Shown here piece after piece: positions 55,301-62,736 of a stretch of DNA of 64,000 nt (positions are counted from its first letter, which is position 1; each line of letters starts with the position of its first letter). The notes below the pieces were generated by a model. It was given only the letters and a program-made list of their open reading frames with translations. It searched no databases and was not told where the DNA came from. This stretch comes from Microbacterium sulfonylureivorans (GTDB lineage Bacteria > Actinomycetota > Actinomycetes > Actinomycetales > Microbacteriaceae), in the NCBI RefSeq assembly GCF_003999995.1, contig NZ_RJAD01000002.1:372001-436000 (forward strand), in the 5' to 3' direction. Made by a program: the position numbers and the translations under genes.

Positions 55301-55359
55301 ACTACCTCGGCACGACGCGACGGGCCCGCCGGGTGTTCGAGAAGCTCTTCTACGGGTGA
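52357..55359 (+). CDS. glnE: Bifunctional glutamine synthetase adenylyltransferase/deadenylase
   Basis: 1000 residues with the two tandem nucleotidyltransferase domains of GlnE. The N-terminal deadenylating one has ELNYVSDVDVIFV near residue 230, and the C-terminal adenylating one has ELGFGSDADVMYVY near 735. Each is followed by a GlnE helical domain (PGGIRDIEFTVQLLQL and PGSLSDVEWLVQLLQL). It modifies a Tyr of GlnA and so tunes nitrogen assimilation. ATG at 52357, 15 bases after glnA2. In mycobacteria glnE is essential through this target. Confidence 0.96.
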   Translation: MSASERSSSLTHLARLGFSRLSDAEALLDELAEATGVSRESAMAGAAVAADPDEAIGALARVVRRDADAVRALHGDAQGWRALWALLGASTGFADFYLRHPGELAHLAGAGVALPASDELRSSLLDAVGAVDGFADAGGESAWVALRVRYRRMMARIAAFDLLSASPVDHVPAVAARLADAAGAALEASLAVARTRVSGGAAGAGLFPREQVAQAKLAIIGMGKTGARELNYVSDVDVIFVAGADDGVSEQLGESRVVDIATRLAVQTMRGISSIEVEPPLWEVDANLRPEGKQGALVRTLDSHLAYYDRWAKSWEFQALLKARPVAGDPGLGEAYVAAVQPKVWTSAARENFVDSVQRMRERVTEHIPAADVPFQIKLGPGGIRDIEFTVQLLQLVHGLSDDQIRQRGTLEALDALVSEGYIGRTEASAFSRDYRVLRLLEHRVQLRHLRRTHLMPSRPEDLRVLARATGLAETGEAVWGLWESVKREVRDIHVRLFYRPLLSAVAALPAEERVLSTAQAHDRLAAIGFADPAGALRHIAALTSGLSRKATIQRHLMPVMIRWFADGVDPDYGLLAFRRLSERLGDTPWFLRMLRDSSAAAESLTRVLSGSRYIGELMEWIPESAAWLDDDDLLRPRSGHALQQEARAIQARHGSVEDAMRSVRALRRRELLRTAMSAIIGTVTIEEVAAALTTITDVTIQATLRAVRPTIVPPEDDALDFSVIAMGRFGGRELGFGSDADVMYVYRPNGVDPQRAHELAVKLVTALRTHSEDHRVPLDLDADLRPEGRNGPIARSLDAYAEYYRRWSLSWEAQALLRARGVAGSVKLIRAFMDLADQVRYPESADQQGLREIRRIKARVESERLPQGVDPARHLKLGPGSLSDVEWLVQLLQLEHAHAVPAMRTTSTLGALSAAREAGLVPAVAAERLTEAWRLASRLRSANTLLSGQTSDVLPADRKRLDGIGRLLEYPPRSATQVEEDYLGTTRRARRVFEKLFYG

Positions 55360-55401
55360 GCGGCGGCAGGCGCGGCATCCGCTCGCCCGACCGGCAACGA
55401 G

Positions 55402-55429
55402 GAAGGGCCCCGGTCTCCCGGGGCCCTTC
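55402..55429. terminator. Bidirectional terminator between glnE and glnA
   Basis: 12-bp perfect GC-rich stem, 4-base loop, midway between two convergent stop codons. Confidence 0.85.
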
Positions 55430-55446
55430 TCCGTGCTGGAACGTGC

Positions 55447-56871
55447 TCAGACGCCGTAGTACAGCTCGTACTCGAACGGGTGCGGACGGGCCGCGAGCGG
55501 CTTGATCTCGTTCTCGACCTTGTATTCGATCCACGTCTCGATCAGTTCGGGCGTGAACACGCCGCCCGCCAGAAGGAACTCGTGGTCGGCCGCGAGGGCG
55601 TCGAGCGAGTCCTGCAGCGAGTTCGGCACCTGCGGGATGTTCTTCGCTTCCTCGGGCGGAAGCTCGTAGAGGTCCTTGTCCACCGGCTCGTGCGGCTCGA
55701 TGCGGTTCTTGATGCCGTCGAGGCCGGCCATGAGCTGGGCGGCGAAAGCGAGATACGGGTTGCCCGAGGCATCCGGCGCACGGAACTCGATGCGCTTCGC
55801 CTTGGGGTTGGAGCCCGTGATCGGGATGCGGATGGCCGCCGAGCGGTTGCCGGCCGAGTACACCAGGTTCACCGGCGCCTCGTAGCCCTTGACCAGGCGG
55901 TGGTAGCTGTTCAGCGTCGGGTTCGTGAACGCCAGCACCGAGGGGGCGTGCGCCAGGATGCCGCCGATGTACCAGCGCGCGAGGTCGGACAGTCCGCCGT
56001 AGCCCTTCTCGTCGTAGAAGAGCGGCTCGCTGCCGTTCCACAGCGACTGGTGGGTGTGCATGCCCGAGCCGTTGTCACCGAACAGCGGCTTCGGCATGAA
56101 GGTCGCCGTCTTGCCCCACTGCTCCGCGGTGTTCTTGACGATGTACTTGAACTTCAGGATGTCGTCCGCCGCGTGGACCATCGTGTCGAAGCGGTAGTTG
56201 ATCTCGGCCTGACCGCCCGTGCCCACCTCGTGGTGCGCGCGCTCGAGGATGAGACCGGCGTCGATCAGCTTGAGGCTGATGTCATCGCGCAGGTCGGCCT
56301 GCTTGTCGACGGGGGAGACCGGGAAGTAGCCACCCTTGTACGGCGTCTTGTTTCCGAGGTTGCCGCCCTCTTCTTCGCGACCCGTGTTCCAGGCGCCCTC
56401 TTCCGAATCGACCGAGTAGAAGCTCGAGTTCTGCTTCACCTCGTAGCGGACGTCATCGAAGATGTAGAACTCCGCCTCGGGGGCGAAGAACGCCGTGTCG
56501 GCGATGCCGGTCGACACGAGGTACTTCTCGGCCTTCTTGGCGACCTGACGGGGATCCTTCGAGTAGATCTCGCCGTTGCGCGGGTTGTAGATGTCGAAGA
56601 CCATGATCAGCGTCTTCGCCTCGCGGAACGGGTCGAGGTACGCCGTCGACACATCCGGAATCAGCTGCATGTCGGACTCGTGGATGTTCGCGAAGCCGCG
56701 GATCGAGGAGCCGTCGAACAGCTGGCCGACCGTGAAGAACTCCTCGTCAACGGTCGACGCCGGGATGTTGAAGTGCTGCTGCACACCAGGGAGGTCCGTG
56801 AAACGGATGTCGAGGAACTTGACGTCCTCGTCCTTGATGAACTTGAGCACCTCGGATGAATCTTTGAACAT
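55447..56871 (-). CDS. glnA: Glutamine synthetase type I (adenylylated form)
   Basis: Main ammonium-assimilating enzyme, a dodecamer. 474 residues; [18 protein letters not shown] near 50, [14 protein letters not shown] near 130, [13 protein letters not shown] near 215, [12 protein letters not shown] near 267, NRSAAIRIP near 345. The adenylylation Tyr lies in [16 protein letters not shown] near 400, so GlnE control is expected. ATG at 56871 has GGAG seven bases upstream; upstream in-frame sequence is leader. A GlnR-type operator lies 73-110 bases before the start. Confidence 0.97.
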   Translation of the reverse strand: MFKDSSEVLKFIKDEDVKFLDIRFTDLPGVQQHFNIPASTVDEEFFTVGQLFDGSSIRGFANIHESDMQLIPDVSTAYLDPFREAKTLIMVFDIYNPRNGEIYSKDPRQVAKKAEKYLVSTGIADTAFFAPEAEFYIFDDVRYEVKQNSSFYSVDSEEGAWNTGREEEGGNLGNKTPYKGGYFPVSPVDKQADLRDDISLKLIDAGLILERAHHEVGTGGQAEINYRFDTMVHAADDILKFKYIVKNTAEQWGKTATFMPKPLFGDNGSGMHTHQSLWNGSEPLFYDEKGYGGLSDLARWYIGGILAHAPSVLAFTNPTLNSYHRLVKGYEAPVNLVYSAGNRSAAIRIPITGSNPKAKRIEFRAPDASGNPYLAFAAQLMAGLDGIKNRIEPHEPVDKDLYELPPEEAKNIPQVPNSLQDSLDALAADHEFLLAGGVFTPELIETWIEYKVENEIKPLAARPHPFEYELYYGV

Positions 56872-56943
56872 GAAGGCTCCAGAGATAGGGCATCGGGAAC
56901 TGCCGCACGCGTACGCGCTTGTCTCGCACGGTACCCGGAGGGG

Positions 56944-56981
56944 ATTGCTCGGCAGTGACACCATTGTTTCCGGCATGTTAC
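56944..56981 (-). promoter_or_regulatory. GlnR-type nitrogen box upstream of glnA
   Basis: Read on the minus strand: GTAAC-n6-GAAAC-n6-GTCAC-n6-GCAAT. This matches the four-part actinobacterial GlnR consensus gTnAC-n6-GaAAC-n6-GtnAC-n6-GAAAc exactly in the first three parts and at 3 of 5 in the last. Spacing is exactly 6 throughout. GlnR would activate glnA under nitrogen limitation; the box also lies 24 bases from the divergent RDD gene. Confidence 0.75.
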
Positions 56982-57004
56982 GAGCGCCTGGATACGCTGG
57001 AACG

Positions 57005-57397
57005 GTGACCCAGAGCGCGCAGAGCTACCCCGGAGAACGACTCGGGCTTCCCCGAGAGGGCAGCGGATCGATCGGGCGGCTCGGACGCCGCGTCGGCGCA
57101 CTGTTCCTGGACTACGGAGCGGCGTACCTGATCTCGGGATTCTTCGGCTGGGACCCGCTCGCGATCCTGGCCATCTTCGCGGCGATCCAGATCGTCTTCA
57201 TCCCGACGCTCCAGGGCAGCCCGGGGCACCGCGTCTTCGGCCTTCGCCTGGTGCGCGTCGACGGCGCGTGGTCGGGCCTGTGGCGCCCGGTCGTGCGCAC
57301 ACTGCTGCTGATCGTCGTCGTCCCCGCCGTGATCTGGGACGCCGACCAGCGCGGCCTGCACGACAAGGCGGCAGGAACCGTGCTCCTCCGGGCCTAG
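57005..57397 (+). CDS. RDD family membrane protein
   Basis: 130 residues from a [24 protein letters not shown] (the R-x(n)-D/D pattern of RDD), a second and third helix, and [20 protein letters not shown] at the end. Small RDD proteins divergent from glnA are a fixed actinobacterial arrangement; function unknown. TACGCT at 56993-56998 lies 6 bases before GTG, suggesting a leaderless mRNA. The longer upstream frame is antisense to glnA. Confidence 0.88.
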   Translation: MTQSAQSYPGERLGLPREGSGSIGRLGRRVGALFLDYGAAYLISGFFGWDPLAILAIFAAIQIVFIPTLQGSPGHRVFGLRLVRVDGAWSGLWRPVVRTLLLIVVVPAVIWDADQRGLHDKAAGTVLLRA

Positions 57398-57402
57398 CGC
57401 GA

Positions 57403-57426
57403 GTGCGGCGGGCGATGCCCGCGCAC
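57403..57426. terminator. Hairpin between RDD and DUF4191 genes
   Basis: GTGC-g-GCGGGC pairs with GCCCGC-GCAC around a 3-base loop with one bulged G, in the 33-base gap between convergent genes. Confidence 0.65.
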
Positions 57427-57430
57427 AACG

Positions 57431-58141
57431 TCAGCGCGGGCGGGGAGCGCGGACCTTCGTCGGGTCGATGCCCTTGGGGATCGGCATCGACGACAGTGAC
57501 TGCGAGACCGACTCGATGCGCTTGATCACGGCGGCCATGGTGGCGCGGTCCACCTTCTTCGGCAGGGCCTTGATGGTCGGCGCGAGCTTGGAGATCGGGA
57601 CCTCGCCTTCGCCGTGGCCGACGTAGAGGACCGTGACGGGCACGCCGGACGCGACGCGCTGGACCTTCGAGCGTTCGTCGTTGACGAGCCGTGTGAGACG
57701 CCCGCGAGCGCCTTCGCCGACGATGACGACGCCGCCGCGACCAACGGCTCGGTAGACGGCCTCCTGGGTCTTGGGGTTGACGCCCACCGGCATGTCCGCC
57801 GCCTGCCACTTGCGACCGAGCGACGTCGACAGCACGTGGCCGGCGGCTCCGGGCATCCCGTCGATCTTCTTGTACATCGCGTGCGTTGACAGCCGCGTCA
57901 TCGTCATGAGGCCGCCGAGCACGCCGAGCATGAGGCCGGTGACGCCCCACAGGATGACGCTCCAGACGGCGACCGGCGGGATCAGCAGGCCGACGCCGAC
58001 ACCGGCGGCGATGCCGAGGACGAGCACCCCCACGAGCATCCACGGGAGCCAGGGGAATGCCTGCTGCGTGAATGTGTAGAGGGTGCGGAGCTGGGAGAAG
58101 AACCCGGGGCGCTTCTCGGGTGCGGAACTGCGGGCGGCCAT
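57431..58141 (-). CDS. DUF4191 domain-containing membrane protein
   Basis: 236-residue actinobacterial protein with two membrane helices near 32-80, then the conserved soluble part (MYKKIDGMPGAAGHVL, VYRAVGRGGVVIVGEG, RLTRLVNDERSKVQRVA). In actinobacteria DUF4191 sits between lipA/lipB or sucB and the RDD-glnA pair, as here. Function unknown. ATG at 58141 chosen: the following MAARSSAPEKRPGFF matches family starts. Confidence 0.88.
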   Translation of the reverse strand: MAARSSAPEKRPGFFSQLRTLYTFTQQAFPWLPWMLVGVLVLGIAAGVGVGLLIPPVAVWSVILWGVTGLMLGVLGGLMTMTRLSTHAMYKKIDGMPGAAGHVLSTSLGRKWQAADMPVGVNPKTQEAVYRAVGRGGVVIVGEGARGRLTRLVNDERSKVQRVASGVPVTVLYVGHGEGEVPISKLAPTIKALPKKVDRATMAAVIKRIESVSQSLSSMPIPKGIDPTKVRAPRPR

Positions 58142-58266
58142 GGGCTCCAGCCTACCTTTCCGAGCCGCCCTCCTCCGGCTCCTCCCCAGGTGTTCGCGCC
58201 GGGCGATCATCCACGACGGCGCCGCTCGCACGGACTGCGCCGCCGTCGGAGGGGGAGCCTGGGCGA

Positions 58267-59550
58267 GTGACCCGCGACGACCGCCTCCGTTCGCCCTATC
58301 GACCGGTCCGCCCCGTGAGCGCGCCGCAGGACGGCCCGTGGTCCGGGATGCTGGCCTGCCTGCCCACGGGGGAGATGCACGTGCTCGTCGACACGGCGGC
58401 TCTCGGTCCGGACTGGAAGGGGTGGGAGGCCGCCCCCGACGGCCACGTTCTGGCCCCGCTCGACCTCGTCCGGCGCGCGGACGGACATGACGCGGCGCTG
58501 CCGGTGTGCGCCGAGCGGGTCGGCGACCTCCTTGCGCGCCGGGCCCGAACGGCGCCGCTGGCGGCGGGCGAGGCGGTGACGCTCGGTGTCAGCGTCCTCC
58601 GCGGAAGCGCTCAGCTGATCGGGAGCGCCGATGCGACGGGAGAGTGGTGGCTCACCGAGGACGGCCGGCCGCTGGCGGCGACGGATGCCTCGGACCGATC
58701 GCTCCTCGACAGCGCCGGCGAGCTGCTCGCCGAGCTCGCGCGGGCCTCGGCCGATCCGCACGCCTGGGCGGATGCGATGGCGGCGATCACGGCCGAGCGT
58801 CCGAGCGCCGCCGACATCGAGCGCGCCGAGCACCGGCTCTTCGAGCTGGCCGACCCCGTGCCGCTCCTCACGGTCCTCCCAGGCGCGCGCCCGGCGCGCG
58901 ATGCGGTTGCCGTCGGGCGCGGGGGCGACGAAACCTCTCCTGCGCGTCCGCGTCCGGCGATCTGGGAGGCGATCGCTCGCCATGTCGACGCCGACATCGC
59001 CGATCTGGTGTCGCGGACGACTACGGCGCTGTGGCGTCGCGCACGCGCGCAGCGGACGGCGTCCCGCACGCCCTGGCTCGTCGGCGCAGCCGCGGCGGCA
59101 GCGGTGCTCTGCATCGGGCTCCTCTGGCCGTCGGGCGAGACCGAGGTCGCCTCGGCGAGCGGTGCGGGCACCGAGGGATCCGCCACGCCGACGGCGGGCG
59201 CCCCGACGCCGGCCAGCACGCCCGCGCCGTCCCCGACAGCCGCGGCCGGATCGCCGCCGGCCGATCTCGAGGCGGTGACCGGCGACCTGCTGGACCGGCG
59301 CCGGACGTGCGCGGAGGACGACGGATGCCTCGCCGCCGTCGTCCAGGACCCTTCCGTCTCCTTCGGTCCCGGGCCCGTCGACCTGTTGCCCGACGAGCGC
59401 GCGATCGTGCTTCTCGACGACTTCGGCGGGGTCGCGGTCCTGCGCGTCGATGCCGTCGCCGGGGATCAGAGATCGCAGCTCGTCGTCATCGCCCTCTCAG
59501 ACGACGAATGGCTGCTGCGCGACGTTCACGACGTCGCGCAGCAGCCATAG
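58267..59550 (+). CDS. Hypothetical protein with central membrane helix
   Basis: 427 residues from a GTG. About 265 cytoplasmic residues resemble a catalytically silent domain of unknown fold (MHVLVDTAALGPDWKGWEA, LAPLDLVRRADGHD). One membrane helix follows (PWLVGAAAAAAVLCIGLLWP, near 285), then a Thr/Pro/Ala linker and a small extracellular domain with two Cys. The layout is that of a receptor or anchoring protein. The last 14 codons form the left and right arms of an 18-bp hairpin. No family recognised. Confidence 0.7.
   Translation: MTRDDRLRSPYRPVRPVSAPQDGPWSGMLACLPTGEMHVLVDTAALGPDWKGWEAAPDGHVLAPLDLVRRADGHDAALPVCAERVGDLLARRARTAPLAAGEAVTLGVSVLRGSAQLIGSADATGEWWLTEDGRPLAATDASDRSLLDSAGELLAELARASADPHAWADAMAAITAERPSAADIERAEHRLFELADPVPLLTVLPGARPARDAVAVGRGGDETSPARPRPAIWEAIARHVDADIADLVSRTTTALWRRARAQRTASRTPWLVGAAAAAAVLCIGLLWPSGETEVASASGAGTEGSATPTAGAPTPASTPAPSPTAAAGSPPADLEAVTGDLLDRRRTCAEDDGCLAAVVQDPSVSFGPGPVDLLPDERAIVLLDDFGGVAVLRVDAVAGDQRSQLVVIALSDDEWLLRDVHDVAQQP
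59508..59548. terminator. Terminator hairpin embedded in a coding end
   Basis: Perfect 18-bp inverted repeat with 5-base loop formed entirely by the last codons of the plus-strand gene (WLLRDVHDVAQQP), ending at its stop. The convergent sucB stop is 11 bases away, leaving no room for a separate terminator. Confidence 0.7.
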
Positions 59551-59558
59551 ATCGCCGA

Positions 59559-61301
59559 TCAGATGCCGAGCTGGCTTTCGAAGGCCGCTGCTTCGAGGCG
59601 GGCCTTGACCGCGCTCAGGAAACGCGCGGCGTCGGCGCCGTCGATCACGCGATGGTCGTACGAGAGCGCGAGGTACACGTACGAGCGGACCGAGATCGCG
59701 TCCTTGCCGTCGACCGTCACGACACCCGGTCGCTTGACGACCACACCGGTTCCGAGGATCGCCGACTGGGGCAGGAAGACGACGGGAGTGTCGAACAGAG
59801 CGCCACGCGACCCCGTGTTGGTCAGCGTGAACGTGCCGCCGCCCAGCTCGTCGGGCTTCAGCTTGTTCTCGCGGGTGCGCGCAGCGAGGTCTGCGATCTC
59901 GTGAGCGATCTCGGCGAGGTTCTTGGTCGCGGCGTCCCGCAGGACGGGCGTCAGCAGCCCGCGCTCCGTGTCGACCGCGATCGAGAGGTTCTCGGTCGCG
60001 GGGTAGACGATGTCGGTGCCGTCCACGGTCGCGTTGATCACGGGGTAGGCCTGCAGCGCCTCGGCGGCCGCGAGGGCGAAGAACGGCAGGAACGACAGCT
60101 TGTCGCCCGTCTTGGCCTGGAAGTCGCCCTTCACCTTGTCGCGGAAGTTCGCGAGCTTGGTGACGTCCACCTCGATCACGGTCGTGAGCTGCGCTGTCGA
60201 CTGCATCGATGCCACTGCACGCTCGGCGAGCACCTTGCGCAGGCGCGACATCGGCTGCGTCGTGCCTCGGAGCGGCGACACCTCCAGAGGCACGGGAGCA
60301 GGCGTCGCGGCGGGCGCAGCGGGTGCGGACGCCGCCTCGGCGGCCTTGAGCACGTCCTCCTTGCGGATGCGACCGCCGACGCCGGTGCCCTTGACCGAGG
60401 CGAGGTCGACGCCCTGCTGCTGCGCGAGTCGGCGCACGAGCGGGGTGACGTAGGAGACCACGTCGGAATCGTCCGCTGCCGCGGGAGCGGCCGGAGCGGC
60501 AGCGGGAGCGGGAGCGGCCGGGGCTGCTGCGGCGGGAGCCGGGGCGGCCGGGGCAGCTGCGGCGGGAGACGGGGCTGCTGCGGCGGGAGCCGGGGCCTCT
60601 GCGGCGGGAGCCGGAGCCGCGGCGGGAGCCGGAGCCGCGGCGGGAGCCGGAGCCGCGGCGGGCGACGGGGCGGAGGCTTCGTCGCCGATGCGCGCGAGCG
60701 GCGAGCCCACCGCGACCGTCTCGTCCTCCTGGACGAGGATCTCCAAGAGTTTGCCCGCGAACGGCGAGGGGATCTCGGTGTCGACCTTGTCGGTGGAGAT
60801 CTCGAGCAGCGGCTCGTCGACGGCGACGTCGTCACCGACCTGCTTGAGCCAGCGGGTCACGGTTCCTTCGGTCACGCTCTCGCCGAGCTCGGGGAGCACG
60901 ACATCCTTGCCGCCGCCGGTGGTGGCGGGGGCCTCGGCTGCGGGAGCGGACTCCTCGGGCGCGGGGGCAGGCGCGGCCTCGGCGGCGGGCGCGGCCTCGG
61001 CGGGCGCAGCCTCGGGGGTGGCCGCGGCGGCTTCCGGCTGCGGCGCGGCGTCGGAGGAGCCCGCGCCGTCACCGATCTTGGCCAGGACGGCACCGACCTC
61101 GACGGTCTCGTCCTCCTGGACGAGGATCTCCTCGATCACACCGCTGACGGGCGACGGGATCTCCGTGTCGACCTTGTCCGTGGAGATCTCGAGCAGGCCC
61201 TCATCCGCCTGGACCGTGTCGCCGACCTGCTTGAGCCAGCGGGTGACCGTACCCTCTGTGACGCTCTCTCCGAGAGCGGGGAGGACCACGGAAGTGCTCA
61301 T
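59559..61301 (-). CDS. sucB: Dihydrolipoamide acyltransferase (E2) with two lipoyl domains
   Basis: 580 residues: two lipoyl domains, each with [14 protein letters not shown] (lipoyl Lys near 43 and near 182), joined by Ala/Pro-rich linkers. A peripheral E1/E3-binding domain lies near 285-320 ([18 protein letters not shown]), and the acyltransferase core ends in [17 protein letters not shown] (catalytic His/Asp). Usually annotated SucB. In actinobacteria the 2-oxoglutarate E2 activity is part of the OdhA/Kgd fusion, so this protein more likely serves pyruvate dehydrogenase with the AceE of this window. ATG start; downstream of lpd in the same direction. Confidence 0.93.
   Translation of the reverse strand: MSTSVVLPALGESVTEGTVTRWLKQVGDTVQADEGLLEISTDKVDTEIPSPVSGVIEEILVQEDETVEVGAVLAKIGDGAGSSDAAPQPEAAAATPEAAPAEAAPAAEAAPAPAPEESAPAAEAPATTGGGKDVVLPELGESVTEGTVTRWLKQVGDDVAVDEPLLEISTDKVDTEIPSPFAGKLLEILVQEDETVAVGSPLARIGDEASAPSPAAAPAPAAAPAPAAAPAPAAEAPAPAAAAPSPAAAAPAAPAPAAAAPAAPAPAAAPAAPAAADDSDVVSYVTPLVRRLAQQQGVDLASVKGTGVGGRIRKEDVLKAAEAASAPAAPAATPAPVPLEVSPLRGTTQPMSRLRKVLAERAVASMQSTAQLTTVIEVDVTKLANFRDKVKGDFQAKTGDKLSFLPFFALAAAEALQAYPVINATVDGTDIVYPATENLSIAVDTERGLLTPVLRDAATKNLAEIAHEIADLAARTRENKLKPDELGGGTFTLTNTGSRGALFDTPVVFLPQSAILGTGVVVKRPGVVTVDGKDAISVRSYVYLALSYDHRVIDGADAARFLSAVKARLEAAAFESQLGI
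60601..60660 (-). repeat. 18-bp tandem repeat in the E2 linker
   Basis: Three perfect copies plus 6 bases of GCGGCGGGAGCCGGAGCC, encoding PAPAAA units of the flexible linker. Likely length-variable between strains by slippage. Confidence 0.85.
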
Positions 61302-61362
61302 GACGATGTCTCCTTCGGAATGGATATCGGATCTAGCTTAGTGATGCCGCGGAGCCCCAGCG

Positions 61363-62736
61363 TCAGAGCGCGTGGAGCGGCTTGCCGGCGAGCGCCAGGA
61401 ATGCCTCTCCGAGCGCTTCGCTCTGGGTGGGGTGGGCGTGGATGAAGGGTGCGATGTCTTCGGGGTGGGCTTCCCAGCCGACCGCGAGCTGGCCTTCGGT
61501 GATGAGTTCGCCGACGCGATCGCCGACGAGGTGCACACCGATGACGGGGCCGTCCTTGACGCGGACGACCTTCACGATCCCGGCGGTTCCGAGGATCTCG
61601 CTCTTGCCGTTGCCGGCGAGGTTGTACTCGTAGGCGACGATGCCGTCGGCACCGTGCGCATCGGCGGCCTGTGCCTCGGTGAGTCCCACAGAGGCGACCT
61701 CCGGGTGGCTGTAAGTGACCTTCGGGATCTGCGAGTCGGGGATCACGACGGGCGAGAGTCCGGCGATCTCCTCGGCCACGAAGATCCCCTGCTGGAAGCC
61801 GCGGTGCGCGAGCTGAAGGCCGGGCACGATGTCGCCCACGGCCCAGACGTGCTCCACCCCTGTCCGCAGACGGTCGTCGGTGACGACGAACCCGCGATCG
61901 ATCGTGAGGCCCGCCTCTTCGAAGCCGAGACCGGCGGTGGCAGGACCACGGCCGACGGCGACCAGCAGGTAGTCGGCCTCGAAGGTCTTGCCGTCCTCCA
62001 GGGTCACGGTGACGCTGTCGGATGTCTGGGTGACGCCCTGGAACCGGACGCCCAGCGACGAGGCGATGCCGCGGCGCCGGAACGCGCGCTCGAGCGCTTT
62101 GCTGAGCGCGATGTCCTCGTTGGGCACGAGGTGGTCCAGCGCCTCGACGATCGTGACCTCGACGCCGAACGAGCGCCACACGCTGGCGAACTCCACGCCG
62201 ATCACACCGCCGCCGAGGATCACCACGCGCGACGGGACCTCGTCGAGCTCGAGCGCGTGCTCGCTGGTGAGGACCCGGCCGCCGATCTCGAGGCCCGGGA
62301 GGCTGCGGCTGTATGAGCCGGTCGCCAGCACCACATCCGTACCGCGGTACAGGTCGTCCCCGACGCGGACGGAAGGCCCCGCCTCCAGGCGGCCTTCGCC
62401 GGACACGACGGTGATGCCGCGGGCTTTGACGAGACCTTCGAGTCCCTTGAACTTCTTCGCGACGATGCCCTCACGGTAGGCGCGGACGCCGGCCGGGTCG
62501 ATGCCGTCGAAGGTGGCGCGGATGCCGATGGCCGAGGCATCCCGAGCCGTCTCGGCGACCTCGGCGGCGTGGAGCAGCGCCTTGGTGGGGATGCACCCTC
62601 GGTGGAGGCATGTGCCGCCCACCTTGTCCTTCTCGACGAGGGCGACCGACTTGCCGAGCTCGGCGGCGCGCAGCGCAGCGGCGTAGCCGCCGCTGCCGCC
62701 GCCGAGGACGACGAGATCGAAGGTGTGGTCGGTCAT
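61363..62736 (-). CDS. lpd: Dihydrolipoyl dehydrogenase
   Basis: E3 flavoprotein reoxidising dihydrolipoamide with NAD+. 457 residues; FAD motif VVLGGGSGGYAAALRAAELG, redox disulfide GGTCLHRGCIPTKA near 41, NAD motif ILGGGVIGVEFAS near 175, and the C-terminal IHAHPTQSEALGEAF with the catalytic His-Glu pair. ATG overlaps the pepA stop by one base; sucB follows 61 bases later. Shared by the 2-oxoacid dehydrogenase complexes. Confidence 0.96.
   Translation of the reverse strand: MTDHTFDLVVLGGGSGGYAAALRAAELGKSVALVEKDKVGGTCLHRGCIPTKALLHAAEVAETARDASAIGIRATFDGIDPAGVRAYREGIVAKKFKGLEGLVKARGITVVSGEGRLEAGPSVRVGDDLYRGTDVVLATGSYSRSLPGLEIGGRVLTSEHALELDEVPSRVVILGGGVIGVEFASVWRSFGVEVTIVEALDHLVPNEDIALSKALERAFRRRGIASSLGVRFQGVTQTSDSVTVTLEDGKTFEADYLLVAVGRGPATAGLGFEEAGLTIDRGFVVTDDRLRTGVEHVWAVGDIVPGLQLAHRGFQQGIFVAEEIAGLSPVVIPDSQIPKVTYSHPEVASVGLTEAQAADAHGADGIVAYEYNLAGNGKSEILGTAGIVKVVRVKDGPVIGVHLVGDRVGELITEGQLAVGWEAHPEDIAPFIHAHPTQSEALGEAFLALAGKPLHAL

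Noticed and set aside
52593..55505. 970-codon plus-strand frame overlapping glnE
   Set aside because: Frame-shifted shadow of glnE; Arg/Pro/Gly composition without motifs.
58506..61445. 979-codon plus-strand open frame rich in Gly/Arg/Ser
   Set aside because: Covers the antisense of sucB; the repeats come from the Ala/Pro linker read backwards.
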